NCBI RefSeq assembly: GCF_015390235.1
Contig: NZ_VUOH01000001.1
Location: 744,001-808,000 of the forward strand
Direction: 5' to 3'
DNA from: Quadrisphaera sp. INWT6
GTDB lineage: Bacteria; Actinomycetota; Actinomycetes; Actinomycetales; Quadrisphaeraceae
DNA: 64,000 nt
Part shown: positions 44,202 through 54,034 of the stretch, one piece after another
Layout: each line of letters starts with the position of its first letter
How positions within the stretch are numbered: position 1 is the first letter of the stretch
Notes under the pieces: model-generated
The model's database searches: none
What the model saw: only the letters and a program-made list of their open reading frames with translations
Told to the model about the DNA's origin: nothing
Translations under genes and position numbers: made by a program

Positions 44202-46045
44202 GGGCCGTCAGGCCCGCCTCCACCGCCCGCAGCCTCCTGCGCCTCGTCGACTGGGCCCGCCCCGCGCTGCCGCGGATGGCGATGGGCACGCTCGTGGCGC
44301 TGCTCGCGAGCCTCATCGCCCTGGCCGTGCCGCAGGTGCTGCGCGAGCTGGTCAACGGGCCGCTCCTCACGTCGGGCTCCCGCACCGCCGTCGTCGAGGC
44401 CGCGGCGCTCGTGCTCGCGCTCGGCGTGGTGGAGGCGGTGCTCATCTGGAGCCGCCGCGTCTTCGTGGCCACGCCCGGCACCACGGTCGAGGCGACGATG
44501 CGGACCGACCTGTTCCGCCACCTGCTCGACCTGCCGCTGAGCTTCCACGACCGCTGGTCCACCGGGCAGCTGCTGCAGCGGGCCATGTCCGACCTGTCCA
44601 CCGTCCGGCGGTGGCTCATCTTCGGCCTGCTCATGCTCGTGGTGTCCGCGACCACGGTGGTGGTCGGTGTCGGCCTGATGCTGTGGACCGCGTGGCCGCT
44701 CGGGCTCGTCTACCTCGTGGGTGCGGTGCCCGTGATGGTGCTGGGCTTCCGCTTCGGGGAGGACTACCGCGTGGTGGCGCGCCGCGCCCGCGACCAGGCC
44801 GGTGACCTGGCGGGCCGCGTCGAGGAGTCGGTGCACGGGATCCGCGTGCTCAAGGCGTTCGGGCGCGGGACCGACGCCCTGGACGACTTCACCCGCGACG
44901 CCGAGGGCCTGCGGACCACCGAGATCGCCAAGGCGCGGACCCTGTCGCGCGTGGTGCTGGCCCTCAGCGTCGTCCCCGAGACCGCAGCGGCCGTCAGCCT
45001 GGTGCTCGGGGTGTGGCTGGCGTCGCAGGGGCTGGTCTCGGTGGGGGCGCTCGTCGCCTTCTTCGCCACCGCGGCCGTGGTCAACGGTCCCGTCGAGCGG
45101 ATCGGACAGCTGCTCGCGATGACCCTCGACGCCCGCACCGCCACGGACCGCTACCTCGACGTGCTCGAGACCGTCTCGGCGGTGCAGGACCCGGCCCGGC
45201 CCGTCGAGCCGGCCGCCCCCGGCCCGCGGGGCTCCCGGGTGGAGCTGCGCGGGGTCGGCTTCGCCCACGACGGCGGCGAGCCGGTGCTCGACGGCGTCGA
45301 CCTGGTGCTGGAGCCGGGTCGCACCACTGCCCTGGTGGGCCTGACGGGCAGCGGCAAGACCACCCTCGCGCAGCTGGTGCCGCGCCTGGTCGACCCCACG
45401 CGGGGCCAGGTGCTCCTCGACGGCGTCGACGTGCGCGACCTGCGCCGCGAGGACGTGCGCGCCGCCGTCGCCGTCGCCTTCGAGGACCCGGTGCTGTTCT
45501 CGGAGTCCGTGGCGGAGAACGTGCTCCTCGGCCTGCCCGAGGCGCCGCACGGGCCGGACGACGACGAGCGCCGCCGCCTCCTCGCCGAGGCCCTCGAGGT
45601 GGCGAGCGCCGACTTCGTCGCCGACCTGCCCGACGGCGTGGCCACCCGCGTGGGGGAGGAGGGGCTGAGCCTGTCCGGCGGGCAGCGCCAGCGGCTCGCG
45701 CTGGCCCGCGCGGTGGCCGCGCACCCCCGCGTGCTCGTGCTCGACGACCCGCTCTCCGCGCTCGACGTCACCACCGAGGCGGTGGTCACCGGCCGGCTCC
45801 GCGAGGTGCTGGAGGGCACCACCACGCTGGTGGTCGCGCACCGGACGTCGACGGTGGCCCTCGCCGACCGCGTCGCCGTCCTGGAGGAGGGCCGCATCAC
45901 GGGCGTCGGCACCCACGACGAGCTGCTGCGGGAGCACCCGCACTACCGGTACGTGCTCACGGCCCTGGCCGCCCGCGACGACGACGCGGACGAGCGGGAC
46001 GACGTCGACGAGCGGGACGACGACGACGAGGAGGCCGTGGCGTGA
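44198..46045 (+). CDS. ABC exporter subunit with degenerate ATP site
   Basis: A 615-residue half-transporter: six membrane helices (about 25-310) and an ATPase domain with Walker A VGLTGSGKTTLAQL (about 380-393), signature LSLSGGQRQRLALARA and Walker B VLVLDDPLSALD, in which the usual catalytic Glu is Asp; H-loop AHRTSTV. With the next gene it forms a type IV heterodimeric exporter, probably for drugs, lipids or peptides. The C-terminal tail is very acidic (about 590-615, repeated DERDD). GTG 44198 was chosen because homology begins soon after; the frame is open to 44042 through the repeat region. Confidence 0.9.
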   Translation: MRAVRPASTARSLLRLVDWARPALPRMAMGTLVALLASLIALAVPQVLRELVNGPLLTSGSRTAVVEAAALVLALGVVEAVLIWSRRVFVATPGTTVEATMRTDLFRHLLDLPLSFHDRWSTGQLLQRAMSDLSTVRRWLIFGLLMLVVSATTVVVGVGLMLWTAWPLGLVYLVGAVPVMVLGFRFGEDYRVVARRARDQAGDLAGRVEESVHGIRVLKAFGRGTDALDDFTRDAEGLRTTEIAKARTLSRVVLALSVVPETAAAVSLVLGVWLASQGLVSVGALVAFFATAAVVNGPVERIGQLLAMTLDARTATDRYLDVLETVSAVQDPARPVEPAAPGPRGSRVELRGVGFAHDGGEPVLDGVDLVLEPGRTTALVGLTGSGKTTLAQLVPRLVDPTRGQVLLDGVDVRDLRREDVRAAVAVAFEDPVLFSESVAENVLLGLPEAPHGPDDDERRRLLAEALEVASADFVADLPDGVATRVGEEGLSLSGGQRQRLALARAVAAHPRVLVLDDPLSALDVTTEAVVTGRLREVLEGTTTLVVAHRTSTVALADRVAVLEEGRITGVGTHDELLREHPHYRYVLTALAARDDDADERDDVDERDDDDEEAVA

Positions 46046-47835
46046 GCTCGGCGAGCCCCCAGCAGGTGGCCGACCTCGACGACGAGCGCGGCCAGTCCCT
46101 GCCGCTGCTGCGCTCGGTGCTGGGCCCGGTCCGCGCCCGGGTGTGGCTGGTGGTGGCGCTGGTCGTGGTCAGCCAGGCCGCGGTGGTCGCCGGCCCCGCG
46201 CTGGTCGCGGTCGGCATCGACGTCGGGCTGCCCGCCCTGCGCGAGGGCGATGCCGTGCCGCTGGCCCTCGTCGGCGCCGGGTACCTGGTGGCGGCGCTGC
46301 TCGGGGGGACGCTGGCCGCCGCCGTCGTCCGGCAGTCGGCGCGGGTCAGCCAGACCGTGCTGCTCGACCTGCGCCGCCGGGTCTTCCGGCAGACCCAGCG
46401 CCTCGACCTGGAGTTCCACGAGCGGTACACCTCGGGCCGGATCATCTCCCGGCAGACCTCCGACCTGGAGGCCGTGCGCGAGCTCCTCGACGGCGGGGTC
46501 ACCACCCTCGCCATCAGCGCGACGTCGATGCTGCTCACCGCGGTCTCGCTCGCGGTGCTCGACTGGCGCTCGGGGTCGGTGCTGCTCGTGGCGGTCGTGC
46601 CGGGGATCGTGCTGGTGCGGTGGTTCCAGCGGCGCTCGCAGGTGCAGTACCGGCGCACGCGCGTGGTCGCGGCGCGGGTGATCGTGGCGTTCGTCGAGAC
46701 GATGACGGGCGTGCGCGCCGTGCAGGCGTTCCGCCGGGAGCGGCCGGTGGCGGCCTCCTACGCCGAGCTCGCCGAGGACTACCGCGCCGTGCAGGACAAG
46801 GCGCTGCGGGTCAACGGCGTGTTCGACCTGTGGCTGACGATGATCGGCAACGTCACGGTGGCCGTGGTGCTGCTGGTCGGCGGGCTGCGGGTTCTCGACG
46901 GGCAGCTGGCGGTCGGCGTGCTGGTGGCCGCGGTGCTGTACGCCCGCCGCTTCTTCACCCCGCTGCGCGACGTCGGCATGTTCTACAACTCGTTCCAGTC
47001 GGCGCAGGCGGCGCTGGAGAAGCTCGCGTCGCTGCTGGTCAAGGAGCCGCGCCTGGCCGACCCGGCCCACCCCGTGGCGCTGCCCGACCCGCGCGGCGAG
47101 CTGCAGCTCGACCGCGTCGGCTTCGGCTACGCCGACGGGCCGGAGGTGCTGCACGACGTCGACGTGCGCGTCCCCGCCGGCCAGACCGTGGCGCTGGTCG
47201 GCTCCACCGGCGCGGGCAAGTCGACGGTGGCCAAGCTGGTGGCCCGCTTCTACGACGTGCGCCGCGGCGCCGTGCGCCTGGACGGCGTCGACGTGCGCGA
47301 CCTCGACCCGGAGGACCTGCGCCGCGCCGTCGTCATGGTCACGCAGGAGGCGTACCTGTTCTCCGGCTCCGTGGCCGACAACATCGCCATCGGCCGCCCG
47401 GGCGCCACGCGCGCGGAGGTCGAGGCCGCCGGGCGGGCCGTCGGCGTCCACGACCTGGTCACGACCTTCCCCGACGGGTACGACACCCCGGTCGACAGCC
47501 GCGGCGTCCGCCTCTCGGCGGGGCAGCGCCAGCTGGTCAGCTTCGCCCGCGCGTTCCTCGCCGATCCCGCCGTGCTCGTGCTCGACGAGGCGACCAGCTC
47601 CCTCGACGTGCCGGGGGAGCAGCACGTGCAGGAGGCCCTCGAGCGGCTGCTGGCCGACCGGACCGCCGTCGTCGTCGCGCACCGGCTCTCCACGGTGATG
47701 ACCGCCGACCGCGTGCTGGTGGTCGAGGGCGGCCGGGTGGTGGAGGACGGGTCGCCGGAGGAGCTGGTGGCCGACGGCGGGCGGTTCGCCCGCCTGCACG
47801 AGGAGTGGCGGGCCTCCATCAGCGCCGCCGCCTGA
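46042..47835 (+). CDS. ABC exporter subunit with canonical catalytic site
   Basis: A 597-residue half-transporter with six helices (about 28-310) and an ATPase domain: Walker A LVGSTGAGKSTVAKLVA, Q-loop VTQEAYLFSGSV, signature VRLSAGQRQLVSFARA (LSAGQ instead of LSGGQ), Walker B VLVLDEATSSLD with the catalytic Glu, and H-loop AHRLSTV. Its altered signature completes the same composite site that carries the Asp in the partner, as in known asymmetric exporters. GTG overlaps the partner's stop (GTGA). Confidence 0.92.
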   Translation: MSSASPQQVADLDDERGQSLPLLRSVLGPVRARVWLVVALVVVSQAAVVAGPALVAVGIDVGLPALREGDAVPLALVGAGYLVAALLGGTLAAAVVRQSARVSQTVLLDLRRRVFRQTQRLDLEFHERYTSGRIISRQTSDLEAVRELLDGGVTTLAISATSMLLTAVSLAVLDWRSGSVLLVAVVPGIVLVRWFQRRSQVQYRRTRVVAARVIVAFVETMTGVRAVQAFRRERPVAASYAELAEDYRAVQDKALRVNGVFDLWLTMIGNVTVAVVLLVGGLRVLDGQLAVGVLVAAVLYARRFFTPLRDVGMFYNSFQSAQAALEKLASLLVKEPRLADPAHPVALPDPRGELQLDRVGFGYADGPEVLHDVDVRVPAGQTVALVGSTGAGKSTVAKLVARFYDVRRGAVRLDGVDVRDLDPEDLRRAVVMVTQEAYLFSGSVADNIAIGRPGATRAEVEAAGRAVGVHDLVTTFPDGYDTPVDSRGVRLSAGQRQLVSFARAFLADPAVLVLDEATSSLDVPGEQHVQEALERLLADRTAVVVAHRLSTVMTADRVLVVEGGRVVEDGSPEELVADGGRFARLHEEWRASISAAA

Positions 47836-47842
47836 CCCCCTC

Positions 47843-47868
47843 CGCCGTGATCATGGGCGTCCGCCACC
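47843..47868. repeat. Dispersed repeat (GTGATCATGGG family) after ABC exporter
   Basis: CCGCCGTGATCATGGGCGTC plus CGCCACC differs from the dnaE2 copy at one base (C for A). It begins 8 bp after the exporter stop codon. Confidence 0.75.
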
Positions 47869-47903
47869 TCATCGTCCTGTCAGCCGGGGGAGGGGTGGCG
47901 CGA

Positions 47904-47955
47904 CGTGTCGGAACCTGGCCCCGACGTGTCGGAACCCGACCCGAGTCCCGACACG
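47904..47955. terminator. Candidate bidirectional terminator with CGTGTCGG repeats
   Basis: CGTGTCGG occurs at 47904-47911 and 47925-47932 (within GACGTGTCGGAACC), and its complement CCGACACG at 47948-47955, so alternative hairpins can form. It lies between the convergent exporter and membrane-protein genes. Confidence 0.5.
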
Positions 47956-47994
47956 TGGCGCCGTGGTTGCGACACCTCATGCCGCAGGTGCCGG

Positions 47995-48660
47995 TCAGCC
48001 CCCAGCGGCGGTGGCCCGCGCCCGGTGCGCCTCGCGCCGGGCGAGCACGACCCCGGCCACGGCGGCACCGAGGCACCCGAGAGCGAGGTCACCGAGGGTG
48101 TCGCCGTAGGCCGCAGCGAGTCCGCCGTCCACCTCCCCGAAGCGGATGAAGGTGGCCCACTCGCCGAGCTCCCACCCCACCGCCAGCAGGGCGCCCACCC
48201 CGGCCGTGCAGAGCGCCAGCGCCCAGCGAGGACCCACCCCGCCGTCGCGCAGCAGCAGGCCGGCGCCGCCCGACAGCAGGGCCCAGTTCACGAGGTGGTT
48301 GGCGTCGTCCCACCAGGTCACGGCGTCGTAGAGGTCAGCGGTGTTGCCGGTGACGTCGACGAGGAACGGCAGCGCCACGAGCAGCGTCGCCCACCAGGGC
48401 AGCGGGCGCCGCTCCGCTCCCCGCGTGCTGCGCCGCGAACGCCGCAGCGCGGCCACGAGGGGCACCAGCAGCATGAGCACCGGGTAGGCGGCGAGCCGCG
48501 CCCCGAACCCCTTGCCGGCGAACTGCGGCAGGTCGCTGAACGCCCCCAGCGCGAGCTGCACGACGGTGGCCAGCACCACCGCGAGCACGGCCCAGGGCAC
48601 CCACCGGGCGGGGCGCCGCGTCCGGTCGTCGGGCAGGACGGGGCGGACGGGCGGGGCCAC
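47995..48660 (-). CDS. Multi-helix membrane protein (YjdF/DUF2238-like)
   Basis: A 221-residue protein with about six helices. The segment LPFLVDVTGNTADLYDAVTW followed by WDDANHLVNWALLSGGAG, with later WELGEWATFIRFGE and YGDTLGDLALGCLGA, resembles the YjdF/DUF2238 pattern of conserved Asp, His and Glu in membrane helices. Function unknown. GTG 48660 precedes the first helix by about 20 residues and a CATCGGGGGG lies just upstream. Confidence 0.65.
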   Translation of the reverse strand: MAPPVRPVLPDDRTRRPARWVPWAVLAVVLATVVQLALGAFSDLPQFAGKGFGARLAAYPVLMLLVPLVAALRRSRRSTRGAERRPLPWWATLLVALPFLVDVTGNTADLYDAVTWWDDANHLVNWALLSGGAGLLLRDGGVGPRWALALCTAGVGALLAVGWELGEWATFIRFGEVDGGLAAAYGDTLGDLALGCLGAAVAGVVLARREAHRARATAAGG

Positions 48661-48719
48661 CCCCCGATGATGTCCCAGCTGACCCGCCCGCCGGCTGCGA
48701 CGAGGCCGGTGCGTCGCGG

Positions 48720-49598
48720 TCAGCCGCCGGACCCGGGGGCTCCGTCGACGGCGTCGAGGTGGGGCTCGACGGCGTCGAGCAGGGGCCCGACGACGGCGGA
48801 CGGCAGGGCGTGCCCCATCCCGGGGACGGCCACCCGGCGGGCGCGGGCACCCAGAGCCCGCTGCAGCAGCGCGGCGCTGGGTGGCGGGTAGGCCGGGTCG
48901 TGCAGGGCCTCCACCACGAGCACCGGGGTCGAGCCGCGATGCAGCTCCCCGCCCCGCACCAGGCCGTCCGTGCCCGCCCGGGCGTGCGCCGTGGCGGAGG
49001 CGGCGTCGAGGCGCCCGCCGTGGGCCACCACCCGCTCCTCCAGCGCGCGGAACTCCGCCCGGCCGAACGGGGTGCCGTCGCCGTTGAGCAGCTCCCAGTG
49101 GCGCAGCCGGAGCTCGAGCTCGGCGGCCTCGTCGCGCTCCTCGCCCAGCTGCGCCCACAGGGCGAGCAGCTCCGCTGAGGGCCCCGGGGCCCCGCCCTCG
49201 GCGCCGGGCAGCGGGCCGGTGCAGAAGAGCGTCGCCGACAGCAGGCGGTCGGGGTGGTCGAGGAGCAGCAGCTGGGTCAGCAGCCCGCCCATCGACATCC
49301 CGACGACGTGCGCGGCCCGGACGCCGGAGGCGTCGAGGACCACGAGCGCGTCCGCCGCCAGGTCGGTCAGCGCGTACGGCTCGCGACCGGCCGAGGTGCT
49401 GGACCGGCCCGTGTCGCGGTGGTCCCACACCAGCACGCGGTGGCGCTCGCCGAGCCGCTCGAGCAGCGCCGGCGGCCAGACCGCGCTGGACGAGGCGGCG
49501 CCCATGACCAGCAGCACGGGCGAGCCGTCGGGCGCCCCGGAGGCGCTGGCCCGCAGGTCGTAGCCGTCGGGCGTGGTCGCGGTGAGCGTCGTCGCCAC
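48720..49598 (-). CDS. Alpha/beta-hydrolase fold enzyme
   Basis: A 292-residue alpha/beta hydrolase: oxyanion region VLLVMGAASSSAVW, VLVWDHRDTGRSS, nucleophile elbow GMSMGG (S102), an acid in VLVVEALHDPAYP and catalytic His in VPGMGHALP. The substrate is unknown; the set is close to esterase/epoxide hydrolase and aclacinomycin-esterase-like proteins. GAGGAGGCCTCC precedes GTG 49598. Confidence 0.9.
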   Translation of the reverse strand: MATTLTATTPDGYDLRASASGAPDGSPVLLVMGAASSSAVWPPALLERLGERHRVLVWDHRDTGRSSTSAGREPYALTDLAADALVVLDASGVRAAHVVGMSMGGLLTQLLLLDHPDRLLSATLFCTGPLPGAEGGAPGPSAELLALWAQLGEERDEAAELELRLRHWELLNGDGTPFGRAEFRALEERVVAHGGRLDAASATAHARAGTDGLVRGGELHRGSTPVLVVEALHDPAYPPPSAALLQRALGARARRVAVPGMGHALPSAVVGPLLDAVEPHLDAVDGAPGSGG

Positions 49599-49719
49599 GG
49601 AGGCCTCCTCGTCGTCGTCGACCCGCTGTCCGTCCTGACGACGACCGTGCCGCAGACGGCCGCGCGGCCGCCACCCGGTTTCCGGGGGCGGCCGCGCGGC
49701 GGGTCGGACGAGCCTCGGG

Positions 49720-50385
49720 TCAGATGACGGAGCGGACCGCGACCTCGAAGCCCCGCACGTGCTCCGCCGCGCGCTCGGCGGCGTCCGCGCCGTCGCCGGA
49801 GGCGATCGCGCGCAGCAGGGCGACGTGCTCGCCGACGTGGTCGTCGACGTCGGGCAGGCGGTCGAGGAAGAGGCAGAAGATGCGGATCGCGAGGTTGTGG
49901 TGGCGCACCAGGGTGTCCTCGAGGTGGGGGTTGCCCGCCACCCGGTAGATGGCCCGGTGGACCTGCGCGTCGTACTGCATCAGGTCGTGGTTGCTGGTGG
50001 TGGCCAGGTCGAGCGCCTGGAGCCGGTCGGCGAGCTCGAGGAGGTCCCTCTGCTCGGCGGGGGTCGCGCGCTCGGCGGCGCGGCGGGCGGCCAGCGGCTC
50101 CAGCAGGGAGCGGACCTCGGAGATGTGCGCGAGGTCGGTGATGTCGACGCCGGTGGCGAAGGTGCCGCGCCGCGGGTAGGTGACGATCAGCCGGTCGCCC
50201 TCGAGGCGCTTGATGGCCTCCCGGACCGGCGTCTTGCCCATCTCCAGCTCGTCGGCGAGCGCGTCGTCGTCGAGGGGCTCGTTGGGGCGGATCTCGAGCA
50301 TGATCAGCCGGTCGCGGATCTCGGCGTAGGCCTTCTCCGCCAGGGAGGTGTAGCGCTCCTCGCGGATGCCGGGCACGGACTTCAC
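49720..50385 (-). CDS. GntR-family regulator, FCD subfamily
   Basis: A 221-residue regulator: winged helix (about 13-75, LAEKAYAEIRDRLIMLEIRP and MGKTPVREAIKRLEGDRLI) and an all-helical FCD ligand domain (about 85-215) with D/H metal-binding pattern (YDAQVHRAIYRVAGNPHLED; HVGEHVALLRAI). Such proteins repress catabolic operons and release DNA on binding a small carboxylate. It is encoded next to folE and the betaine-catabolism operon and is the best candidate for the palindrome at 51253 and 62803; this is inference. Confidence 0.9.
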   Translation of the reverse strand: MKSVPGIREERYTSLAEKAYAEIRDRLIMLEIRPNEPLDDDALADELEMGKTPVREAIKRLEGDRLIVTYPRRGTFATGVDITDLAHISEVRSLLEPLAARRAAERATPAEQRDLLELADRLQALDLATTSNHDLMQYDAQVHRAIYRVAGNPHLEDTLVRHHNLAIRIFCLFLDRLPDVDDHVGEHVALLRAIASGDGADAAERAAEHVRGFEVAVRSVI

Positions 50386-50495
50386 GCCGCGATCGTACGG
50401 GCGTCCCGTCGTCGTCCCCCGGCGCCGGACGGCACCGGTCCGCCGTCCGGCCGAGCGCCGCGGGTGGACCGGCGCCCCGGGGACCGCCTCGGCGC

Positions 50496-51188
50496 TCACG
50501 GCTGCGACCTGCGGGTGAGGTCGAGGAACTCCGCACGGGTGCGGGCGTCGCTGCGCAGCAGCCCCCGCAGGGCGGAGGTGCGGGTCCGGGCGCCGGTGGC
50601 GCGCGCGCCGCGCAGCGACATGCAGGTGTGGTCGGCGTCGAGGACGACGCCGACGCCGCGGGGTGCGAGGGCGTCCTCGAGCAGGTCGGCCACCTGCACG
50701 GTGAGCCGCTCCTGCACCTGGGGCCTGGCGGCGCTCGCCTCCACGGCGCGGGCGAGCTTGGACAGGCCCACCACCCGCTCGCCCGGCAGGTACCCGACGT
50801 GCGCGACGCCGGCGAAGGGGAGCAGGTGGTGCTCGCACAGCGACCTGAAGGGGATGTCGCAGACGACGACGAGCTCGTCGTACCCCTCGTCGTTGGGGAA
50901 CGTGGTGAGCGTGAACGGGCGGGGGGAGAGGACCTCGGCGTAGGCGCGGGCCACCCGCCCCGGCGTCGCGGCGAGCCCGGGGGAGGAGGTGTCGAGCCCG
51001 AGCGCGCGCAGGAGGTCGGCGACGGCGCGCTCGGCGGCGCCGAGGTCCGCGGCGGACGCCGCGGGCTCCCAGGTGCGGTCGGCGCGGTGCCCCAGCAGGT
51101 CGTCGGGCAGGTCGACGGGCAGGTCGACGGCGAGGGCGTCGTCGGCGCTCCACGAGCGCGTCGTGGACGGGTGGTGCTGCGTGCTCAT
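50496..51188 (-). CDS. folE: GTP cyclohydrolase I
   Basis: A 230-residue enzyme with a poorly conserved 55-residue N-terminus and a full catalytic core: TPGRVARAYAEVLSP, CDIPFRSLCEHHLLPFAGVA (zinc Cys and His), VGLSKLARAVEASAARPQVQ and DADHTCMSLRGARATGA (second zinc Cys). It makes dihydroneopterin triphosphate for folate. ATG 51188 has an AGGAGGACG ribosome binding site. Divergent from glyA; co-location with a tetrahydrofolate-consuming operon suggests a second, pathway-dedicated folate supply. Confidence 0.93.
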   Translation of the reverse strand: MSTQHHPSTTRSWSADDALAVDLPVDLPDDLLGHRADRTWEPAASAADLGAAERAVADLLRALGLDTSSPGLAATPGRVARAYAEVLSPRPFTLTTFPNDEGYDELVVVCDIPFRSLCEHHLLPFAGVAHVGYLPGERVVGLSKLARAVEASAARPQVQERLTVQVADLLEDALAPRGVGVVLDADHTCMSLRGARATGARTRTSALRGLLRSDARTRAEFLDLTRRSQP

Positions 51189-51252
51189 CTCGTCCTCCTG
51201 ATCTCGGCCCAGGCCCTTGACCGCGGCGCCGACCCCTCCTACGTTACCGACA

Positions 51253-51266
51253 ACTGATACATCAGT
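51253..51266. promoter_or_regulatory. Palindromic operator between folE and glyA
   Basis: ACTGATACATCAGT is a perfect inverted repeat (ACTGAT / ATCAGT, 2-bp centre) 26 bp upstream of glyA and 65 bp upstream of folE. The same half-sites occur at 62804-62817 before the transporter gene. Size and position fit a GntR-family operator. Confidence 0.75.
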
Positions 51267-51291
51267 CACCTGGCCACCGTGGAGGACCCCC

Positions 51292-52674
51292 GTGACCGCA
51301 GAGCTCGACGACGACGTCCGCCGCGGCGCCTCGACCCTCGACAGCGCGCTGGCCGCCGTCGACCCCGACGTCGCCGCCGCCATCGACGCCGAGCTCGAGC
51401 GCCAGCAGAGCACCCTCGAGATGATCGCCAGCGAGAACTTCGCGCCCCTGGCCGTCATGCAGGCGCAGGGCTCGGTGCTCACCAACAAGTACGCCGAGGG
51501 CTACCCCGGCCGCCGGTACTACGGCGGCTGCGAGAACGTCGACGTGGTCGAGCAGCTCGCGATCGACAGGCTCAAGGCCCTGTTCGGCGCCGAGTTCGCC
51601 AACGTCCAGCCGCACTCCGGCGCCCAGGCCAACGCCGCCGTCATGCACGCGCTGATCCGCCCCGGCGACACGATCCTCGGGCTCGACCTGGCCCACGGCG
51701 GCCACCTGTCGCACGGCATGAAGCTCAACTTCTCCGGGCGCCTGTACGACGTCGCGGCCTACCACGTCCGCGAGGACGACCACCGCGTCGACATGGACGA
51801 GGTCGCCCGCCTCGCGCGGGAGCGCCAGCCGAAGCTCATCATCGCCGGCTGGTCGGCCTACCCCCGCCAGCTCGACTTCGCCGCGTTCCGCGCCATCGCC
51901 GACGAGGTCGGCGCGCTGCTCATGGTCGACATGGCGCACTTCGCCGGGCTGGTCGCCGCGGGGCTGCACCCCTCCCCGGTGCCCCACGCGCACGTGGTCA
52001 CCTCCACCACGCACAAGACCCTCGGCGGTCCCCGCGGCGGCATCATCCTCAGCAACGACCCGGCCATCGCCAAGAAGCTCAACAGCGCCGTCTTCCCCGG
52101 CCAGCAGGGCGGCCCGCTGGAGCACGTCATCGCCGCCAAGGCCGTGGCCTTCAAGCTGGCCGCCGAGCCCGAGTTCCGCGACCGCCAGGAGCGCACGCTG
52201 CGCGGCGCCCGCATCCTCGCCGACCGGCTCAGCACGCCCGAGGCCCGCGAGGCCGGCATCGGCGTCGTCAGCGGTGGCACCGACGTGCACCTGGTGCTGG
52301 TCGACCTGCGCCACTCCGAGCTCGACGGCCAGCAGGCCGAGGACCGCCTCCACTCCATCGGCATCACCGTGAACCGCAACGCCGTGCCGTTCGACCCCCG
52401 CCCGCCGGTGGTCAGCTCCGGCGTCCGCATCGGCACCCCGGCGCTCGCGGCCCGCGGCTTCGACGACGCGGACTTCGCTCGGGTCGCCGACGTCATCGCC
52501 CGGGCGCTGGCCCCGGAGGTCGACGGCGCGGAGCTGGCCGCGCTCGGGCAGCGCGTGCACGACCTGGCCCAGCGCCACCCGCTGTACCCGCACCTCGCCC
52601 CCCTGTCCGGGCAGCAGCCCGGCCAGCAGTCCGAGCAGCGCACCGCCGACGAGACCCCGGAGCCGAGCCTGTGA
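51292..52674 (+). CDS. glyA: Serine hydroxymethyltransferase
   Basis: A 460-residue PLP enzyme: [53 protein letters not shown], and [15 protein letters not shown] with the PLP lysine (K242). It interconverts glycine plus methylene-tetrahydrofolate with serine. As first gene of the sox/dimethylglycine operon it is probably a catabolic paralogue that uses glycine and C1 units released downstream. GTG 51292 follows GGAGG; the C-terminus has a Gln-rich extension. GTGA overlap with soxB. Confidence 0.95.
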   Translation: MTAELDDDVRRGASTLDSALAAVDPDVAAAIDAELERQQSTLEMIASENFAPLAVMQAQGSVLTNKYAEGYPGRRYYGGCENVDVVEQLAIDRLKALFGAEFANVQPHSGAQANAAVMHALIRPGDTILGLDLAHGGHLSHGMKLNFSGRLYDVAAYHVREDDHRVDMDEVARLARERQPKLIIAGWSAYPRQLDFAAFRAIADEVGALLMVDMAHFAGLVAAGLHPSPVPHAHVVTSTTHKTLGGPRGGIILSNDPAIAKKLNSAVFPGQQGGPLEHVIAAKAVAFKLAAEPEFRDRQERTLRGARILADRLSTPEAREAGIGVVSGGTDVHLVLVDLRHSELDGQQAEDRLHSIGITVNRNAVPFDPRPPVVSSGVRIGTPALAARGFDDADFARVADVIARALAPEVDGAELAALGQRVHDLAQRHPLYPHLAPLSGQQPGQQSEQRTADETPEPSL

Positions 52675-53990
52675 CCACCGTCGACGCCTTCTCGACCGAC
52701 CCCGCCGACGCCGTCCCGCACACCCCGGCCGCCGCTGCCGGTGACCGGCTGAACGGCACCCCGCCCCGCACCCCGGGGGCGGAGCTGCCGGAGCACCCGG
52801 AGTTCCTCTGGGACAACCCCGAGCCGAAGAAGTCCTACGACGTGGTGGTCATCGGCGGCGGCGGCCACGGCCTCGCCACGGCCCACTACCTGGCCAAGAA
52901 CCACGGCATCACCAACGTCGCCGTGCTGGAGAAGGGCTGGCTCGCGGGCGGCAACACCGCCCGCAACACCACCCTGATCCGCTCGAACTACCTCTGGGAC
53001 GAGAGCGCCGCGATCTACGAGCACTCCCTCAAGCTGTGGGAGGGCCTCGAGGACGACCTCGGCTACCCGATCCTGTTCAGCCAGCGCGGCGTGCTGAACC
53101 TCGCGCACACCCTGCAGGACGTGCGCGACAGCGTCCGCCGCGTCGAGGCGAACGTGCTCAACGGGGTCGACGCCGAGTGGCTGGAGCCCGACGAGGTCCG
53201 CAAGGTCTGCCCGATCGTCAACACCTCCACCGACATCCGCTACCCGGTGCTCGGGGCGACGTACCAGCCGCGCGCGGGCATCGCCAAGCACGACTACGTG
53301 GCCTGGGGCTTCGCGCGGCGCGTCAACGAGGCCGGCATCGACATCATCCAGGACTGCGAGGTCACGGGCTTCGTCCGCGACGGCAACCGCGTCACGGGCG
53401 TGCGCACCACCCGCGGCGACATCGCCTGCGGCAAGGTGGCCCTCGCCGCCGCCGGCAGCACCTCGGTGCTCACCGACATGCTCGGCCTGCGCGTGCCGAT
53501 CCAGTCGCACCCGCTGCAGGCGCTGGTCTCCGAGCTGCTCGAGCCGGTGCACCCGACGATCGTCATGTCGAACGCGGTGCACGTGTACGTCTCCCAGGCG
53601 CACAAGGGCGAGCTGGTCATGGGCGCCGGCGTCGACTCCTACAACGGGTACGGCCAGCGCGGCGCCTTCCACATCATCGAGCGCCAGATGGCCGCTGCCG
53701 TCGAGCTGTTCCCGGTGTTCGCGCGGGCGCACCTGCTGCGCACCTGGGGCGGCATCGTCGACACCACGCCCGACGCCTCCCCGATCGTCGGGCGCACCCC
53801 CTACGACAACGTCTTCCTCAACTGCGGCTGGGGCACCGGCGGGTTCAAGGCGACGCCGGGCGTGGGCTGGGTCTTCGCCGACACCGTCGCCAACGACACC
53901 CCTCACCCGTACGCGGCGCCCTTCTCCCTCGACAGGTTCGTCACCGGCCGCCTCGTGGACGAGCACGGCGCCGCCGCCGTCGCCCACTGA
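52671..53990 (+). CDS. soxB: Sarcosine oxidase beta subunit
   Basis: A 439-residue flavoprotein of the DAO family: [20 protein letters not shown] (FAD motif, about 56-75), [35 protein letters not shown] and [17 protein letters not shown] near the C-terminus. It is the sarcosine-oxidising, FMN/FAD-bearing subunit of heterotetrameric sarcosine oxidase. The start GTG overlaps glyA's stop. Confidence 0.94.
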   Translation: MTTVDAFSTDPADAVPHTPAAAAGDRLNGTPPRTPGAELPEHPEFLWDNPEPKKSYDVVVIGGGGHGLATAHYLAKNHGITNVAVLEKGWLAGGNTARNTTLIRSNYLWDESAAIYEHSLKLWEGLEDDLGYPILFSQRGVLNLAHTLQDVRDSVRRVEANVLNGVDAEWLEPDEVRKVCPIVNTSTDIRYPVLGATYQPRAGIAKHDYVAWGFARRVNEAGIDIIQDCEVTGFVRDGNRVTGVRTTRGDIACGKVALAAAGSTSVLTDMLGLRVPIQSHPLQALVSELLEPVHPTIVMSNAVHVYVSQAHKGELVMGAGVDSYNGYGQRGAFHIIERQMAAAVELFPVFARAHLLRTWGGIVDTTPDASPIVGRTPYDNVFLNCGWGTGGFKATPGVGWVFADTVANDTPHPYAAPFSLDRFVTGRLVDEHGAAAVAH

Positions 53991-54034
53991 CCGGCCCGCT
54001 GACGCACCCCGACCCGCAGACCAGGAGACCCGAC

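Noticed and set aside
51189-51291. Glycine riboswitch upstream of glyA
   Set aside because: The gap is about 100 bp and shows only the palindrome and a ribosome binding site; there is no room for an aptamer pair.
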